From: an uncultured Psychrobacter sp.
GTDB lineage: Bacteria; Pseudomonadota; Gammaproteobacteria; Pseudomonadales; Moraxellaceae
NCBI RefSeq assembly: GCF_947495825.1
Contig: NZ_CANMAH010000002.1
Coordinates: 248,001 to 312,000 of the forward strand
Length of the DNA stretch: 64,000 nucleotides
Reading direction: 5' to 3'
How positions within the stretch are numbered: the stretch's first letter is position 1; every line of letters starts with the position of its first letter. A program made the translations under genes and the position numbers. Shown here in pieces: positions 55,028 through 64,000 of this stretch. The notes under the pieces were generated by a model. The model was not told the origin of the DNA. It searched no databases and saw only the letters and a program-made list of their open reading frames with translations.

Positions 55028-57031
55028 TTATTTTTGATAACGCTTCATGCCATCAAGCCACGCTTGCCAAGCCAGAACGGCCTGCTGACTCGCATCGTCC
55101 TGCTCTTGGGAGCTCTCTGTTTTCGCCAAACGCAAATTTACCTTATGTGGAAACGCTTTTTCTACTGTATCTTGCGCTTGCATGGCTACGCTAGGCAATA
55201 CGCTGACACATACTAACTCATCACGGCGGAATAAATAGCAAGTAATCTTGTGCTGAGCATTACTTAAGGCGGTTAGTTGTTTATTATCAGCCTTAATACC
55301 ATCAATAGCGATAATAACGTCATGAGCCGATATCCCAGCTTTTGCTGCTACGCTACCGCGTTTTACTCGATTGACTTTAAGACCTGCTGGTGTCTCGGTG
55401 CAACGTATGCCCCAAGGTATCTTTTTATCAGCCGTCTCTTTGACATCTTCATGAATGGTAATACCGTTTTTCGTCAGTAAGCGCTCAAGGGGTAGCTCCT
55501 CCACCCCATTGACATAACGTTGCTCAAAGTCTTCCCAATCGGCTATCGGCATAAACTGACTGATCACTGTACCTATATCAGCACTACTGATACCAATACG
55601 CTTGTTGTCGTTTTGCTTTGCTTGCGTATAAAAGGCTTTTACCACATCGAATAGGCGATAGCGACCAGCGCTTTTTTGCTGTAGCGTCAAGTCTAAGCAA
55701 AGAGCGACCAATGCCCCTTTATTATAATAACTGATCCCTGCGTTGCCAGTGTTCTCATCGCTACGATAAAGCTTAATCCATGCATCAAAACTGGATTCTG
55801 CGACACTTTGATGAGTGCGACCATCGGTTTGGTAATATCTATTAATTTGTTCAGCCAACAGTTTTAGATAACTGGCTTTATCAATCACGCCTGAGGCTTG
55901 CAGCATAAAATCATCAATATAAGAGGTAAAGCCTTCAAACACCCAAAGTAGTGGCGTAAACGCTTCCTTACGCAGATCTACGTCTAGCATGACATCTGGA
56001 CGTACAGTCTTGACCCACCACGAATGAAAGTACTCATGACTACATAGACCCAAGAAGCGCTGATAGTCGCTACTTGGTATCTTAGGCTCATCAATGCTTG
56101 GTAAATCGCGGCGCGGGGTGATCAGGCTGGTAGAGTTGATATGCTCAAGACCGCCATAATCTTGACCACTGGCATAAGTCATAAAGGTATAGTCGTCGAA
56201 TGGCGCATCACCCAGCCAACTGACATACGCCTGACAAATCTGGGTCACATCTTGCTGCAAGCGTCCCATGTTGGCATTGTGTTTGCCAGAGATAAAAAAT
56301 CGATGACTCAATGCTTGTTGCATCTTGTCTTGAACGATAAAATTAAATGACGTTTGGGCGGCAATCTCAAAAGGATGATCTATCAGCTCATAGTAACTGT
56401 CTGCTTGTAAACTATAGCTATGCTTACCATGACCGTCCTGCGAATCAACAGATAGATGCGTGGCCTCAAGACCGCATGCCAATGTAATATCACCATCATC
56501 ATTAGTCGCCAGATTCTGCTCTGCCAAAAATGTGGCTGGTACGATAAGGCTTACTTGTACCGGTTTTTTCTCTTGCCCTTCTACAGCTAAGGCAAGCGAC
56601 GTAAAATTTCCGTACAAACGCTGCTGATCGACATAGGCAGTGCGCACTGATAAGTCGTAACAATAAACTTCATAATGGACGCTTAGTAGCTGCCCAGCTT
56701 CAACCTGTGGCAGTTGCCACGTATTTTTATCAATCTTTTGAGCGCGTTGTTTAAAAGAGCTGTCATCACTATGTTCTTTACCCTCTTCACTCTCTATTCG
56801 GTAATAAACTGCCGTAATGTTGCGAGCAAACTCACGCATCAAATAACTGCCTGGTATCCATGCGGGCAGCCATAAGCGCGGCGATGCCGTATCTGCCGTA
56901 AAGTTCAGAGTAACATCGACTAAATGCTCAAAAAAGCGGTCAAAATCGAGCTGATAACTAATATCAGCGATAAGTTTCGGTGCAGACTCATGACTTGATG
57001 AGCTGTCTTTGGATACGGATAGTGTTGTCAT
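55028..57031 (-). CDS. M61 family metallopeptidase with PDZ domain
   Basis: Zinc aminopeptidase of the glycyl-aminopeptidase type, 667 residues, no signal peptide. The N-terminal beta domain has PRLWLPAWIPGSYLMREFARNI; the catalytic domain has the HEYFHSWW zinc site near residue 335 and the third ligand in WVFEGFTSYIDD. GISYYNKGALVALCLDL follows. The C-terminal PDZ domain (about 555-640) reads GLKVNRVKRGSVAAKAGISAHDVIIAIDGI. The M61 signature is clear; the substrates are not. A single-gene unit. Confidence 0.93.
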   Translation of the reverse strand: MTTLSVSKDSSSSHESAPKLIADISYQLDFDRFFEHLVDVTLNFTADTASPRLWLPAWIPGSYLMREFARNITAVYYRIESEEGKEHSDDSSFKQRAQKIDKNTWQLPQVEAGQLLSVHYEVYCYDLSVRTAYVDQQRLYGNFTSLALAVEGQEKKPVQVSLIVPATFLAEQNLATNDDGDITLACGLEATHLSVDSQDGHGKHSYSLQADSYYELIDHPFEIAAQTSFNFIVQDKMQQALSHRFFISGKHNANMGRLQQDVTQICQAYVSWLGDAPFDDYTFMTYASGQDYGGLEHINSTSLITPRRDLPSIDEPKIPSSDYQRFLGLCSHEYFHSWWVKTVRPDVMLDVDLRKEAFTPLLWVFEGFTSYIDDFMLQASGVIDKASYLKLLAEQINRYYQTDGRTHQSVAESSFDAWIKLYRSDENTGNAGISYYNKGALVALCLDLTLQQKSAGRYRLFDVVKAFYTQAKQNDNKRIGISSADIGTVISQFMPIADWEDFEQRYVNGVEELPLERLLTKNGITIHEDVKETADKKIPWGIRCTETPAGLKVNRVKRGSVAAKAGISAHDVIIAIDGIKADNKQLTALSNAQHKITCYLFRRDELVCVSVLPSVAMQAQDTVEKAFPHKVNLRLAKTESSQEQDDASQQAVLAWQAWLDGMKRYQK

Positions 57032-57106
57032 ATTAAATACTTATTATAGTGTTTAACTTATGGTAGAAGCCTCAAGTCCAAAACGCAACCAATAAACAAC
57101 GAGTAA

Positions 57107-57228
57107 TATAGTCGATATCCTCTAAAATAAATACAAAGTTACGGTGATAAGCTTTTTAATGCCTCTAACTGGCAAAGCATATAGTAAGCGAGGCAGGTTT
57201 GTGCCGGTAACGCATTAATTTGACTATA
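57107..57228. repeat. Degenerate TATAGTC-ended inverted-repeat element
   Basis: A 122-bp stretch in the M61-PPIase gap bounded by TATAGTC (57107-57113) and GACTATA (57222-57228), with GTTACGG...CCGGTAAC pairing further in. It matches the ends of the elements at 8906 and 12199 but is more diverged. The rest of the gap 57032-57492 is AT-rich promoter-like sequence without a gene. Confidence 0.4.
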
Positions 57229-57492
57229 TGGGCTCGCTTTTAAACTGCCTATAAATAACCTATATAATGAAATTTGAATTAATTTCACTAATATTGGCAT
57301 TTTTTATGTTTTTTGCCTTGAAAGTTATTATTACCATCTCAATTAAAGATGCTAACTGCTAAAGTTACTTTTATAAATTGAAATAAACTGATGATAATTG
57401 ACTAATGATTTGGCTTTTGGCTTACTGATTGGCTTTTTTAGGTTTATTACAACCGCATTTAATTTTTTACATAGATATATTTAGGATAACTT

Positions 57493-57978
57493 ATGACTAC
57501 TATCGCAAAAGACACTGCCGTCAAATTCAATTACACTCTAAAAGACGACGAAGGCAACATTCTTGACCAGTCACCAGAAGGTCAACCACTTGCTTATTTG
57601 CATGGCCATAGCAACATTATTCCAGGTCTTGAGCAGCAGCTAGAAGGTAAATCTGCGGGCGAAAAAGTCAATGCAGTTGTTGAGCCTGCTGATGGCTACG
57701 GCGAATACCAAGAGCAAGCGGTACAGCACGTACCACGTGAAAACTTCCAAGGTGTCGACGATATCCAACCTGGTATGCAGTTCCAGTCAGAAGCCGGTGG
57801 TCAAGTCATGCTAGTTACTGTTACTGAAGTAAACGACAACGAAGTAACTGTTGATGCCAACCATCCACTAGCTGGTAAGCGTCTGACTTTTGATGTAGAA
57901 ATTCAAGAAGTACGTGCAGCCACAGAAGATGAGTTAAACCACGGCCATGTACATGGCGCAGGTGGCGTTGAGCACTAA
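57493..57978 (+). CDS. FKBP-type peptidyl-prolyl isomerase, SlyD-like
   Basis: Cytoplasmic prolyl isomerase/chaperone, 161 residues. The FKBP half starts VKFNYTLKDDEGNILDQSPEGQPLAYLHGHSN-type sequence at residues 10-40. The inserted-flap (IF) chaperone domain is in the middle (EPADGYGEYQEQAVQHVPRE to VNDNEVTVDANHPLAGKRLT). NHPLAGK is the family hallmark. The C-terminus is a short His-rich tail (HGHVHGAGGVEH), much shorter than the metal-binding tail of E. coli SlyD. AGGATAAC precedes the ATG. Confidence 0.93.
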   Translation: MTTIAKDTAVKFNYTLKDDEGNILDQSPEGQPLAYLHGHSNIIPGLEQQLEGKSAGEKVNAVVEPADGYGEYQEQAVQHVPRENFQGVDDIQPGMQFQSEAGGQVMLVTVTEVNDNEVTVDANHPLAGKRLTFDVEIQEVRAATEDELNHGHVHGAGGVEH

Positions 57979-58032
57979 TTTGTTGCAAATTAGCTAAAAT
58001 ATTTAAAGATGAGTGACGAGCGTTACTTGTCT

Positions 58033-58086
58033 TTTAGCCCATAAAAAAACCAGTAGCGATGTCTACTGGTTTTTTTATGGGCTAAA
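58033..58086. terminator. Very long perfect terminator stem after the SlyD-like gene
   Basis: A 24-bp uninterrupted stem (58033-58056 with 58063-58086) over a 6-nt loop CGATGT, containing ACCAGTAG/CTACTGGT flanked by seven A and seven T. It should work in both directions. Confidence 0.92.
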
Positions 58087-58192
58087 TTTGTATGATAGCT
58101 TCACGATAAAAAGAGAGCGATAGACTTAGTGATTTTAAACGTCATAATTAAGAAGATGCCATAACAACTAAACTATTTACTTCCAAACATAA

Positions 58193-58227
58193 TAAAACCG
58201 CATAACGACAAGCGCTATACGGTTTTT
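58193..58227 (-). terminator. Terminator after prc
   Basis: AAAACCG-C-AT pairs with AT-A-CGGTTTT; U-rich on the minus strand. It lies 260 bp beyond the prc stop. The rest of 57979-58490 holds no credible gene; an open frame at 58177-58389 spans this hairpin and looks non-coding. Confidence 0.6.
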
Positions 58228-58490
58228 ATTACCAACCATCCTTGTTAATGTTATGCTATACCCAATCCCAAGATATAGTACAACTGACAGGCATCCAGCC
58301 TTATCATCCATGATGAGCAGTCCATCCCTGAAACAATTTATAAACAACCTATAAATACCAATCCCTAGTATCAAACATAGTATCGTCAAACTGTGCAGTG
58401 GGACTATAATCGCAGATTGCTCTTTGCTTAGTAAGAGGTTGAAACGACATTACATGTAAGCATATGCTTACAACACCCTATACAAAGTAT

Positions 58491-60722
58491 TTAAGGTTCC
58501 ATCGTTGTTTGCAACTTCTCCTTAGGACTAAGTGTCGCTTTCGAGTCCGCACTGAGCATCAAGTAGGCAGCCTCATTGATAAAGGCTTCATCCTCTGGTA
58601 GCTGCGGACGCTCATCAGCTTTCATTTTGCTGCGCTCTTCAAATTTTGCATCCATGGCTGCTTGATAAGTATCCCAATTGGCGTACGGACTCTTACCAGT
58701 CGCTATTAGGCGTTTGTTTTCAGCTTGCAACGAGCGCTCCTCAATCAGCTCCATCTTCGCTCGGCGACTGTTTATATCTAAATTGATAGGCTTTTTCTCG
58801 TCATCCATATCACGAATGTCGTTTAGGGTAGATAAATAAACGAACTGTGGATTTTGCTGTTGACGTATTTTAGATTGCTGGTTCAGTGTGGCTAGCGTAT
58901 CTGAGGTAAATTTGCCCTCAGGTTTGTATGCAGCCGTCTTAATAGTATCCCATGGCAGCGCTTTTTTCTGTGCGCGCTCACCAAAGGTAGCATCATCATA
59001 TATATTTACCAGCTCTACATCAGGTACAACCCCTTTATTTTGTGTACTACCCCCTGTAATGCGATAAAACTTACGCTGAGTTAATGTTGCAGAACCCAGC
59101 GCTAGATTGTCCAGCTGAATCTGTGCAGAGCCTTTACCTGTCGTTGTGCTACCAACCACTAATCCTCGTCCATAATCCTGAATCGCTGCCGCAAAAATCT
59201 CACTAGCAGAAGCTGAAGCTAGGTTTGTGAGCACCACTAACTTACCATCATATAACTGCTTGCCACCATCATCATCGCGATACACTTGAACATTGCCACG
59301 GTTATCACGTATTTGTACCAGTGGCCCACTTTTAATAAATAGCCCTAGCATCTTTGCCACTTCATCCAAAGAGCCACCTGGGTTATTACGTAGATCAACC
59401 ACTAGGCCATCGATGTTTTCCTTATTTAAGGCTTTGATTGCCTTTTCGGTATCGACACTGACGCTACGATAATCCTCGCCATTGCGACGCGCACGATAGT
59501 TCAAATAAAAGCTTGGTATCTCAAGCACACCGATGCGTTTTGGTGTCTCATCAATATTGGGCCGTTGTACCTCTACGACGCGGTGCGTGACCCCTGACTC
59601 TTCTTGCTCGATAATGTCGCGTACGACAGTAATAGTACGGGCGCTCGCTTCTGGTGTATTGGGCTGACGCACTTTTAGAGTCACTGAAGTGCCACGTTTA
59701 CCGCGAATCAAACCGACAATCTCGCGCGTTGACCAGCCGACCACATCAGTCATGGTTTTGCCATCTTCAGCGATACCAATAATGAGATCGTTGGGTTTGA
59801 TTTGACCAGTTTTGGCTGCAGGTCCACCATCGACTAAAGTGACGATACGTGTATAGTCTGGGTTTTTTCGATCTGGACGAATAGAGACCCCGATCCCTTC
59901 TAACTGTAAGCTTGACTGAATCTGTAACTCAGTCGCCTGAATAGGCGCATAATAATTACTGTGTGGATCATAAGTGAGCATGGCAGTATTTAGTACTGTC
60001 TCCATTATCTCATCGTCTTTTAAACGTGACATCTGTCCCTGTTGACGTGACAAACGGTTTAATAAAATCTCACTTGGCGTACGCTGATCATCACGTACTA
60101 AATCTTGACCACGAGTGATATCAGGGTTGTCTAAAAATATCTTCTCTTTACCTTTTTCACTTTCTTTACCCAAAGTGATGCTTATTAACTGAAACTTTAA
60201 CTGACGCGCCCAATAATCACGCTGGGCTTTTTTGGTCTTAAAATGACCAAGTTTTTCGCGGTCGAGAATAATAGTCTCATCGCTTGTCAAATCAAGATCT
60301 GTTTTTAGCATTCTTGTGGCCATATCGAAGTACTCATTTGAGCGTTTGCGATAGCGCTCAAAAATATCGACACCAGCAGATAGATCACCACGTTTGAGAC
60401 GATTACCAAATTCGCTTGCATATTTCTTTTTGAATTCATCAACATCAGATTGCAAAAACAACGTATGGTTTGGATCAAGGCTGTCTATATACATAGACAA
60501 AATTTCACTACCCATTTCACTATCAAGTGGTTGGTTTAAATAATGACTGCGGTCTAACAGTGCCGCGACTTGCCTGGTTGTAATTTTTTGCTCAGGAGTT
60601 TGGACGAAACCTTCAGTGCCGGTATCTGCTACTGCTGTACCATAGCTTTGTGTCAAAATAAGCCCAGCCACGCCAACTGACGCCACGCTGAGTAACCACT
60701 GTGCTGGTTGTTTTTTCATCAT
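58491..60722 (-). CDS. prc: Carboxy-terminal processing protease Prc (Tsp)
   Basis: Periplasmic serine protease of family S41 that trims or degrades proteins from their C-terminus and affects murein hydrolase turnover. 743 residues. Signal peptide WLLSVASVGVAGLILTQSYGTAVA; N-terminal helical domain. The PDZ domain near 255-340 has GIGVSIRPDRKNPDYTRIV and GGPAAKTGQIKPNDLIIGI. The catalytic part has DLRNNPGGSLDEV, the nucleophile in LASASASEIFAAA and the general-base Lys in TTTGKGSAQIQLD. The C-terminal extension is basic and acidic mixed (the Prc tail). ATG 60722 has AGGT upstream. Confidence 0.95.
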   Translation of the reverse strand: MMKKQPAQWLLSVASVGVAGLILTQSYGTAVADTGTEGFVQTPEQKITTRQVAALLDRSHYLNQPLDSEMGSEILSMYIDSLDPNHTLFLQSDVDEFKKKYASEFGNRLKRGDLSAGVDIFERYRKRSNEYFDMATRMLKTDLDLTSDETIILDREKLGHFKTKKAQRDYWARQLKFQLISITLGKESEKGKEKIFLDNPDITRGQDLVRDDQRTPSEILLNRLSRQQGQMSRLKDDEIMETVLNTAMLTYDPHSNYYAPIQATELQIQSSLQLEGIGVSIRPDRKNPDYTRIVTLVDGGPAAKTGQIKPNDLIIGIAEDGKTMTDVVGWSTREIVGLIRGKRGTSVTLKVRQPNTPEASARTITVVRDIIEQEESGVTHRVVEVQRPNIDETPKRIGVLEIPSFYLNYRARRNGEDYRSVSVDTEKAIKALNKENIDGLVVDLRNNPGGSLDEVAKMLGLFIKSGPLVQIRDNRGNVQVYRDDDGGKQLYDGKLVVLTNLASASASEIFAAAIQDYGRGLVVGSTTTGKGSAQIQLDNLALGSATLTQRKFYRITGGSTQNKGVVPDVELVNIYDDATFGERAQKKALPWDTIKTAAYKPEGKFTSDTLATLNQQSKIRQQQNPQFVYLSTLNDIRDMDDEKKPINLDINSRRAKMELIEERSLQAENKRLIATGKSPYANWDTYQAAMDAKFEERSKMKADERPQLPEDEAFINEAAYLMLSADSKATLSPKEKLQTTMEP

Positions 60723-61208
60723 ATGTACCTAGTTGTTTTAAGTGATAAAATACCTAAAATGGGTCTTAAATTGTCTTATCAATGTATCTTAAATGAGCTT
60801 GTTAATAGAGAATACGTTATATTCGATATTAGCATGGTCATTGGTTTACAACTGTCTCAAACTGTATAAACAATCTTACACGCTACGCCTATACATACCA
60901 AACTTTCTATCATCTTTATTGTACGTGCTATCATGTTTATGTTAGTTATCTAACCAATGTCAATTACGTATTTATATTGTGGTCATAACTTTATACTTAA
61001 ACGGTAGCTACGATAAATGTACTAATACCTATTTCTGCCGAATCAAAATAGGTCTTACGATCGATAATGGGGAGGATATATTAGTAGAAAAAGACAGTTT
61101 TTACTCATATTATTCCAATAATGTCATAATTAAACTAACCATAAAAACAGTAATCAGTCACTAATCGAATTTAACAATATAAGTGCACAGCACTCTAAGG
61201 ATTTTGCC
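60723..61208. other. Intergenic region between divergent prc and nagZ
   Basis: About 486 bp, AT-rich. An open frame at 60979-61164 lacks a ribosome-binding site and any motif. AAGGATTTT just before 61209 is the nagZ site. No repeats or strong hairpins were seen. Confidence 0.35.
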
Positions 61209-62294
61209 ATGTATGGTGTCTTAATGATCGATATTGATAGCACCACATTGACAAACGAAGACGTCAGTTTGCTCGAACAAGCTCAAGTTGGAGGCGTAAT
61301 TTTGTTTGCTCGTAATGTCGTAGATGCAGCGCAGGTACGCGCGCTATGTGACGATATTCGCTATCATAATCCTGATATTCTCATCGGCGTCGATCAAGAA
61401 GGTGGGCGCGTTGCACGATTACGCAATGGGTTTACACCGCTACCTGCTATGGGTAAGCTTGGCGAGTTGTTTGATCATCATTCAACTCAAGCGCTAAGCT
61501 GTGCTTATGACTGTGGTTATTTGATGGCCGCTGAGGTATTGGCAGTGGGTATCGATCTCAGTTTTGCGCCAGTACTTGATAGAGATGGGGTGAGTCAAGT
61601 AATTGGTGATCGTAGTTTTCATAAAGATCCGCAAGTGATTGTCGCTCTAGCCACGCAGTTTATGCGCGGCATGAGAGCCGCCGGTATGGCAACCACAGGC
61701 AAACACTTCCCCGGTCACGGCGCTATCGCTCCTGACTCTCACGTAGCAGAAGCCATTGATGACCGCAGCCTTGATGAAATACTAGCAAGTGATATGCAGC
61801 CTTTTGCTCAGACACTACCATGGCTTGACGCATTGATGCCAGCACATGTGATATTTTCGCAAGTAGATGATAAGCCTGCAGGCTTTTCTAAGGTTTGGTT
61901 ACAAGACATCATCCGCGACAAGCTCAAATTCGACGGTGTTTTATTTTCTGATGATCTATGTATGGCGGGCGCGCAAGCGGCTGGCGACATTAGTGATCGT
62001 GTGCGTGCAGCTATTAAGGCAGGTTGTGATATTGCTCTAGTATGCAACGATCGTATTGCCGCTCATGAAGCAGCTAAAACGGCACAAGAGCTGCCCTATC
62101 CTAATCAAAACCGTATTAAAACCATGCGCGGTCAAGTGCCATCATGGCAAGGAGATATCGAATCTACTTGTAAGCAGTTTGAATATTGGCAACAAGCCAA
62201 GGACAGTGTCCTAAAGACATTCTTTAATGCTCAATCTAATGTCGCGCTACCCCAAAGTGAGCATAAAGTACTAGACCCAACTGACTACAGATAG
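61209..62294 (+). CDS. nagZ: Beta-N-acetylhexosaminidase NagZ
   Basis: Cytoplasmic glycoside hydrolase (GH3) that removes N-acetylglucosamine from anhydromuropeptides in peptidoglycan recycling. 361 residues. Features: VGGVILFARNVVDAAQVRALC near residue 28, the sugar-site IGVDQEGGRVARLRNGFT, DLSFAPVLDRDGVSQVIGDRS-type block, the GH3 NagZ catalytic loop GKHFPGHGAIAPDSH (Asp/His dyad) and nucleophile Asp in GVLFSDDLCMAGA. AAGGATTTT precedes the ATG. Confidence 0.95.
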   Translation: MYGVLMIDIDSTTLTNEDVSLLEQAQVGGVILFARNVVDAAQVRALCDDIRYHNPDILIGVDQEGGRVARLRNGFTPLPAMGKLGELFDHHSTQALSCAYDCGYLMAAEVLAVGIDLSFAPVLDRDGVSQVIGDRSFHKDPQVIVALATQFMRGMRAAGMATTGKHFPGHGAIAPDSHVAEAIDDRSLDEILASDMQPFAQTLPWLDALMPAHVIFSQVDDKPAGFSKVWLQDIIRDKLKFDGVLFSDDLCMAGAQAAGDISDRVRAAIKAGCDIALVCNDRIAAHEAAKTAQELPYPNQNRIKTMRGQVPSWQGDIESTCKQFEYWQQAKDSVLKTFFNAQSNVALPQSEHKVLDPTDYR

Positions 62295-62343
62295 TTTTGA
62301 TAAGTAAATATTTTTTATCTTTAATAATAGTACGTTGTACAAT

Positions 62344-62376
62344 AAAAAACCGCACCTCTAAAAGATGCGGTTTTTA
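62344..62376. terminator. Bidirectional terminator, nagZ / DUF937-OmpA gene
   Basis: AAAAAACCGCA pairs with TGCGGTTTTT over an 11-nt loop; it stands between two convergent genes. Confidence 0.88.
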
Positions 62377-62398
62377 CATTAAGGGCTAGAAATAATTT

Positions 62399-64000
62399 TT
62401 ATTGTGGATCTAATGCTGTACCTTGAGTAGGATCATCACTATCTGGCAATACATCATCGTTATTGTTATCTAACGGGTTCAAATCCGGGTCTGGCATAGT
62501 AGCGTCTACACCGTTATCATCACCATCTACCGTCATATCATCATTGTTGCTATCCAAAGGATTTAGATCTGGGTCAATAGAGTCGTTGGTAATTGCACCG
62601 CTCGCGCCAGTATTATTTTGTGTCGCTTCGTCATTGACAGAAAACTCGATACGACGATTACGGAATCGTCCTTGCTCGGTTGAATTATCAGCGATAGGAT
62701 CACTCTCACCCATTCCTTTAGTCGTAAGCTTGCTAGCATCGACACCTTTAGACACTAGATACTCTTTTACTGACTCAGCACGATCACGAGACAACTCCAT
62801 ATTGTATGCATCTGACGCTAGGTTGTCTGTATGACCAATAATTACTAATTCGATGTTAGGTACTTCTTGAATAATATTAGCAGCACGGTCAAGGAAAGGT
62901 TTATTCACCTCTGGAATAACTGCTTTATCAAGTTCAAAGTTAATCACCTGAATACTCAAAGCACGAGCAACATCTCGAGGGTCTGGGTTTTCACCAAGAT
63001 TGTCGACAGCAGCCTCTGCTGCAACCAAACTATTATCAATCTCACTTTGTAGGTCTAGTGGGCCTTCAGCTTTTACGGTCATTGCTGGAGCAGCTGCTTG
63101 CAAGTCAGAGACAAGCTTATCAAGTACATCTGCATCGGCAGAGTTGACCACGATCTCATCGCCTTTGATAATCATACTAGCATTTGGCACACTTTTAATA
63201 ATTGGCAAAATAGAAGCCAATTGTGCTGCAGCTGGCATATCCGTTGCAAAGTTATCATCTACATCCGCGCGGCACTTATCAGCCTCGTTACCAAAAGTGC
63301 TACTCATAGCATTCATAACGGTGGTTTGCAACGTCTCATCACCAACATTCATACGGCAAGCATACAAGGTATTTGCCTCGCCAGTAGCAATACGGATAGA
63401 GGCAGGTTCTGTACTAGCGGCTACTGCGGCTACCGCTTGACCCTCATCTTCAGCTTGCTCTTCAGTAACGACTGGAGTTGCTACAGGTTCAGGGTTGTCT
63501 TGACAACCTCTTAATAATGCCCAAGCTAATGCACCTAAGATAATTAAACCTATAATAGGTAGTAAGGCTTTCATAAAACTGCCCGACTCTTCTTCTTTAT
63601 GCTGTAGTGGCGCCATACTGGTAGTATCTGAAATACGTGTACCAGCAGCGCCAGCACCAGCACCAATCATGCCCGCAGGAACTACCGCACTGGCCCAAGC
63701 AGGAATATGATGCTGATAATCAGCAGAATTATCGTTCAAGAACTGAGGTACAGGCGTCGTACCTGCTAAGTTTTTGATTTCATGATAAGCAAGTGGCGCT
63801 GCCATAGCGACCAAACCACGCGCTGCAGTTGCATCGACGTTATGTGCGTCAGCAAGCTCGCGGGAGATGCTGTCACGATGTGAGCCATCAGTCCATACAC
63901 GATCATAAAAACCTTGATCATCGCGGGCTATGTTTTCATTAGCAAAACGACCAAAAGTGTCTTTATCTGCTAAACGCGCTGCAAAAATCGCATAAAACTG
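62399..64000 (-). CDS. DUF937-OmpA family envelope protein (5' end outside the window)
   Basis: At least 533 residues; the frame is open through the window edge, so the true start lies upstream. Order from the visible N-terminus: a DUF937-like helical region (ISRELADAHNV...LAYHEIKNLAG), a Gly/Ala-rich stretch, then a membrane helix LLPIIGLIILGALAWALL. A periplasmic BON-like part with paired cysteines (YACRMNVGDE, ADKCRADVDD) follows. The OmpA C-like peptidoglycan-binding domain has INFELDKAVIPEVNKPFL, VIIGHTDNLASD, NMELSRDRAESVKEYL and RFRNRRIEFSV. The acidic tail has two DPDLNPLD repeats separated by Asn/Asp-rich spacers. It likely anchors the membrane to murein. Confidence 0.88.
   Translation of the reverse strand, partial: QFYAIFAARLADKDTFGRFANENIARDDQGFYDRVWTDGSHRDSISRELADAHNVDATAARGLVAMAAPLAYHEIKNLAGTTPVPQFLNDNSADYQHHIPAWASAVVPAGMIGAGAGAAGTRISDTTSMAPLQHKEEESGSFMKALLPIIGLIILGALAWALLRGCQDNPEPVATPVVTEEQAEDEGQAVAAVAASTEPASIRIATGEANTLYACRMNVGDETLQTTVMNAMSSTFGNEADKCRADVDDNFATDMPAAAQLASILPIIKSVPNASMIIKGDEIVVNSADADVLDKLVSDLQAAAPAMTVKAEGPLDLQSEIDNSLVAAEAAVDNLGENPDPRDVARALSIQVINFELDKAVIPEVNKPFLDRAANIIQEVPNIELVIIGHTDNLASDAYNMELSRDRAESVKEYLVSKGVDASKLTTKGMGESDPIADNSTEQGRFRNRRIEFSVNDEATQNNTGASGAITNDSIDPDLNPLDSNNDDMTVDGDDNGVDATMPDPDLNPLDNNNDDVLPDSDDPTQGTALDPQ

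Noticed and set aside
54991..55029. Direct repeat GATATTGATAGGCTT, two copies 24 bp apart
   Set aside because: Only two copies at a gene end, with no arms or pairing; most likely a small local duplication.
58177..58389. 70-codon minus-strand frame after prc
   Set aside because: It spans a terminator hairpin (58193-58227), and its apparent hydrophobicity reflects AT-rich sequence.
60979..61164. 61-codon plus-strand frame before nagZ
   Set aside because: No start signal and no motif; nagZ has its own site directly upstream.

Overview
The window looks like a chromosomal segment of a gamma-proteobacterium of the family Moraxellaceae, most likely Psychrobacter. This is inferred from gene content and order (smc-zipA-ligA, birA-coaX, monomeric plus dimeric isocitrate dehydrogenase, DUF937-OmpA protein) and from short intergenic inverted-repeat elements bounded by TATAGTC...GACTATA. 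No tRNA, rRNA, CRISPR array, prophage or complete IS element was seen. Both ends cut genes: ligA at the left and a DUF937-OmpA envelope gene at the right.

Layout. 1-6.4 kb: chromosome and division genes ligA (partial), zipA and smc on the minus strand. 6.5-9.8 kb: a small DUF4298 gene, a TauE/SafE exporter, then birA-coaX on the plus strand. 9.9-21.2 kb: a seven-gene minus-strand leucine/isovalerate catabolic cluster. It is read as two acyl-CoA ligase paralogues, liuB, liuC, liuD, liuE and liuA, and it would convert isovalerate/isovaleryl-CoA to acetoacetate plus acetyl-CoA. BirA, 2 kb away, would biotinylate LiuD. 21.4-22.7 kb: a rubredoxin-reductase-like flavoprotein. 22.9-26.2 kb: a glutamate/aspartate ABC transporter (gltIJKL). 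26.5-32.5 kb: hslO, a lipase-like hydrolase, a Tat-exported PhoX phosphatase with a probable Pho box, and an FAH-family hydrolase. 32.7-38.5 kb: a basic amino-acid ABC transporter with three tandem binding-protein genes between the ATPase and the permeases. 38.8-44.5 kb: an acidic lipoprotein, proA, a broken cold-shock/barnase-like RNase gene with an intact barstar-like inhibitor, gltS and a ZIP-like transporter. 44.7-53.9 kb: glyA, a FemAB/GNAT-like protein, two unrelated NADP isocitrate dehydrogenases flanking a small K+ channel gene, and rluE. 54-64 kb: a double-DUF305 lipoprotein, an M61 peptidase, a SlyD-like isomerase, the Prc protease, nagZ and the DUF937-OmpA protein.

Theme. Much of the window handles amino acids: two polar amino-acid ABC systems, GltS, leucine catabolism, ProA and GlyA. 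This suits a heterotroph feeding on peptides and amino acids. Most units end in clear intrinsic terminators, so transcription units can be drawn with some confidence.

Most notable. (1) The RNase/barstar locus, where the cold-shock and membrane-RNase halves are separated by a one-base frameshift at a poly-A run while the inhibitor stays intact. (2) Tandem acyl-CoA ligases that each carry the same upstream palindrome. (3) A promoter with an inverted repeat around its -10 box and an immediate terminator-like hairpin in the leader of monomeric icd. (4) A three-half-site Pho box before phoX. (5) A family of small inverted-repeat elements. All calls come from reading the sequence; no database search was run.
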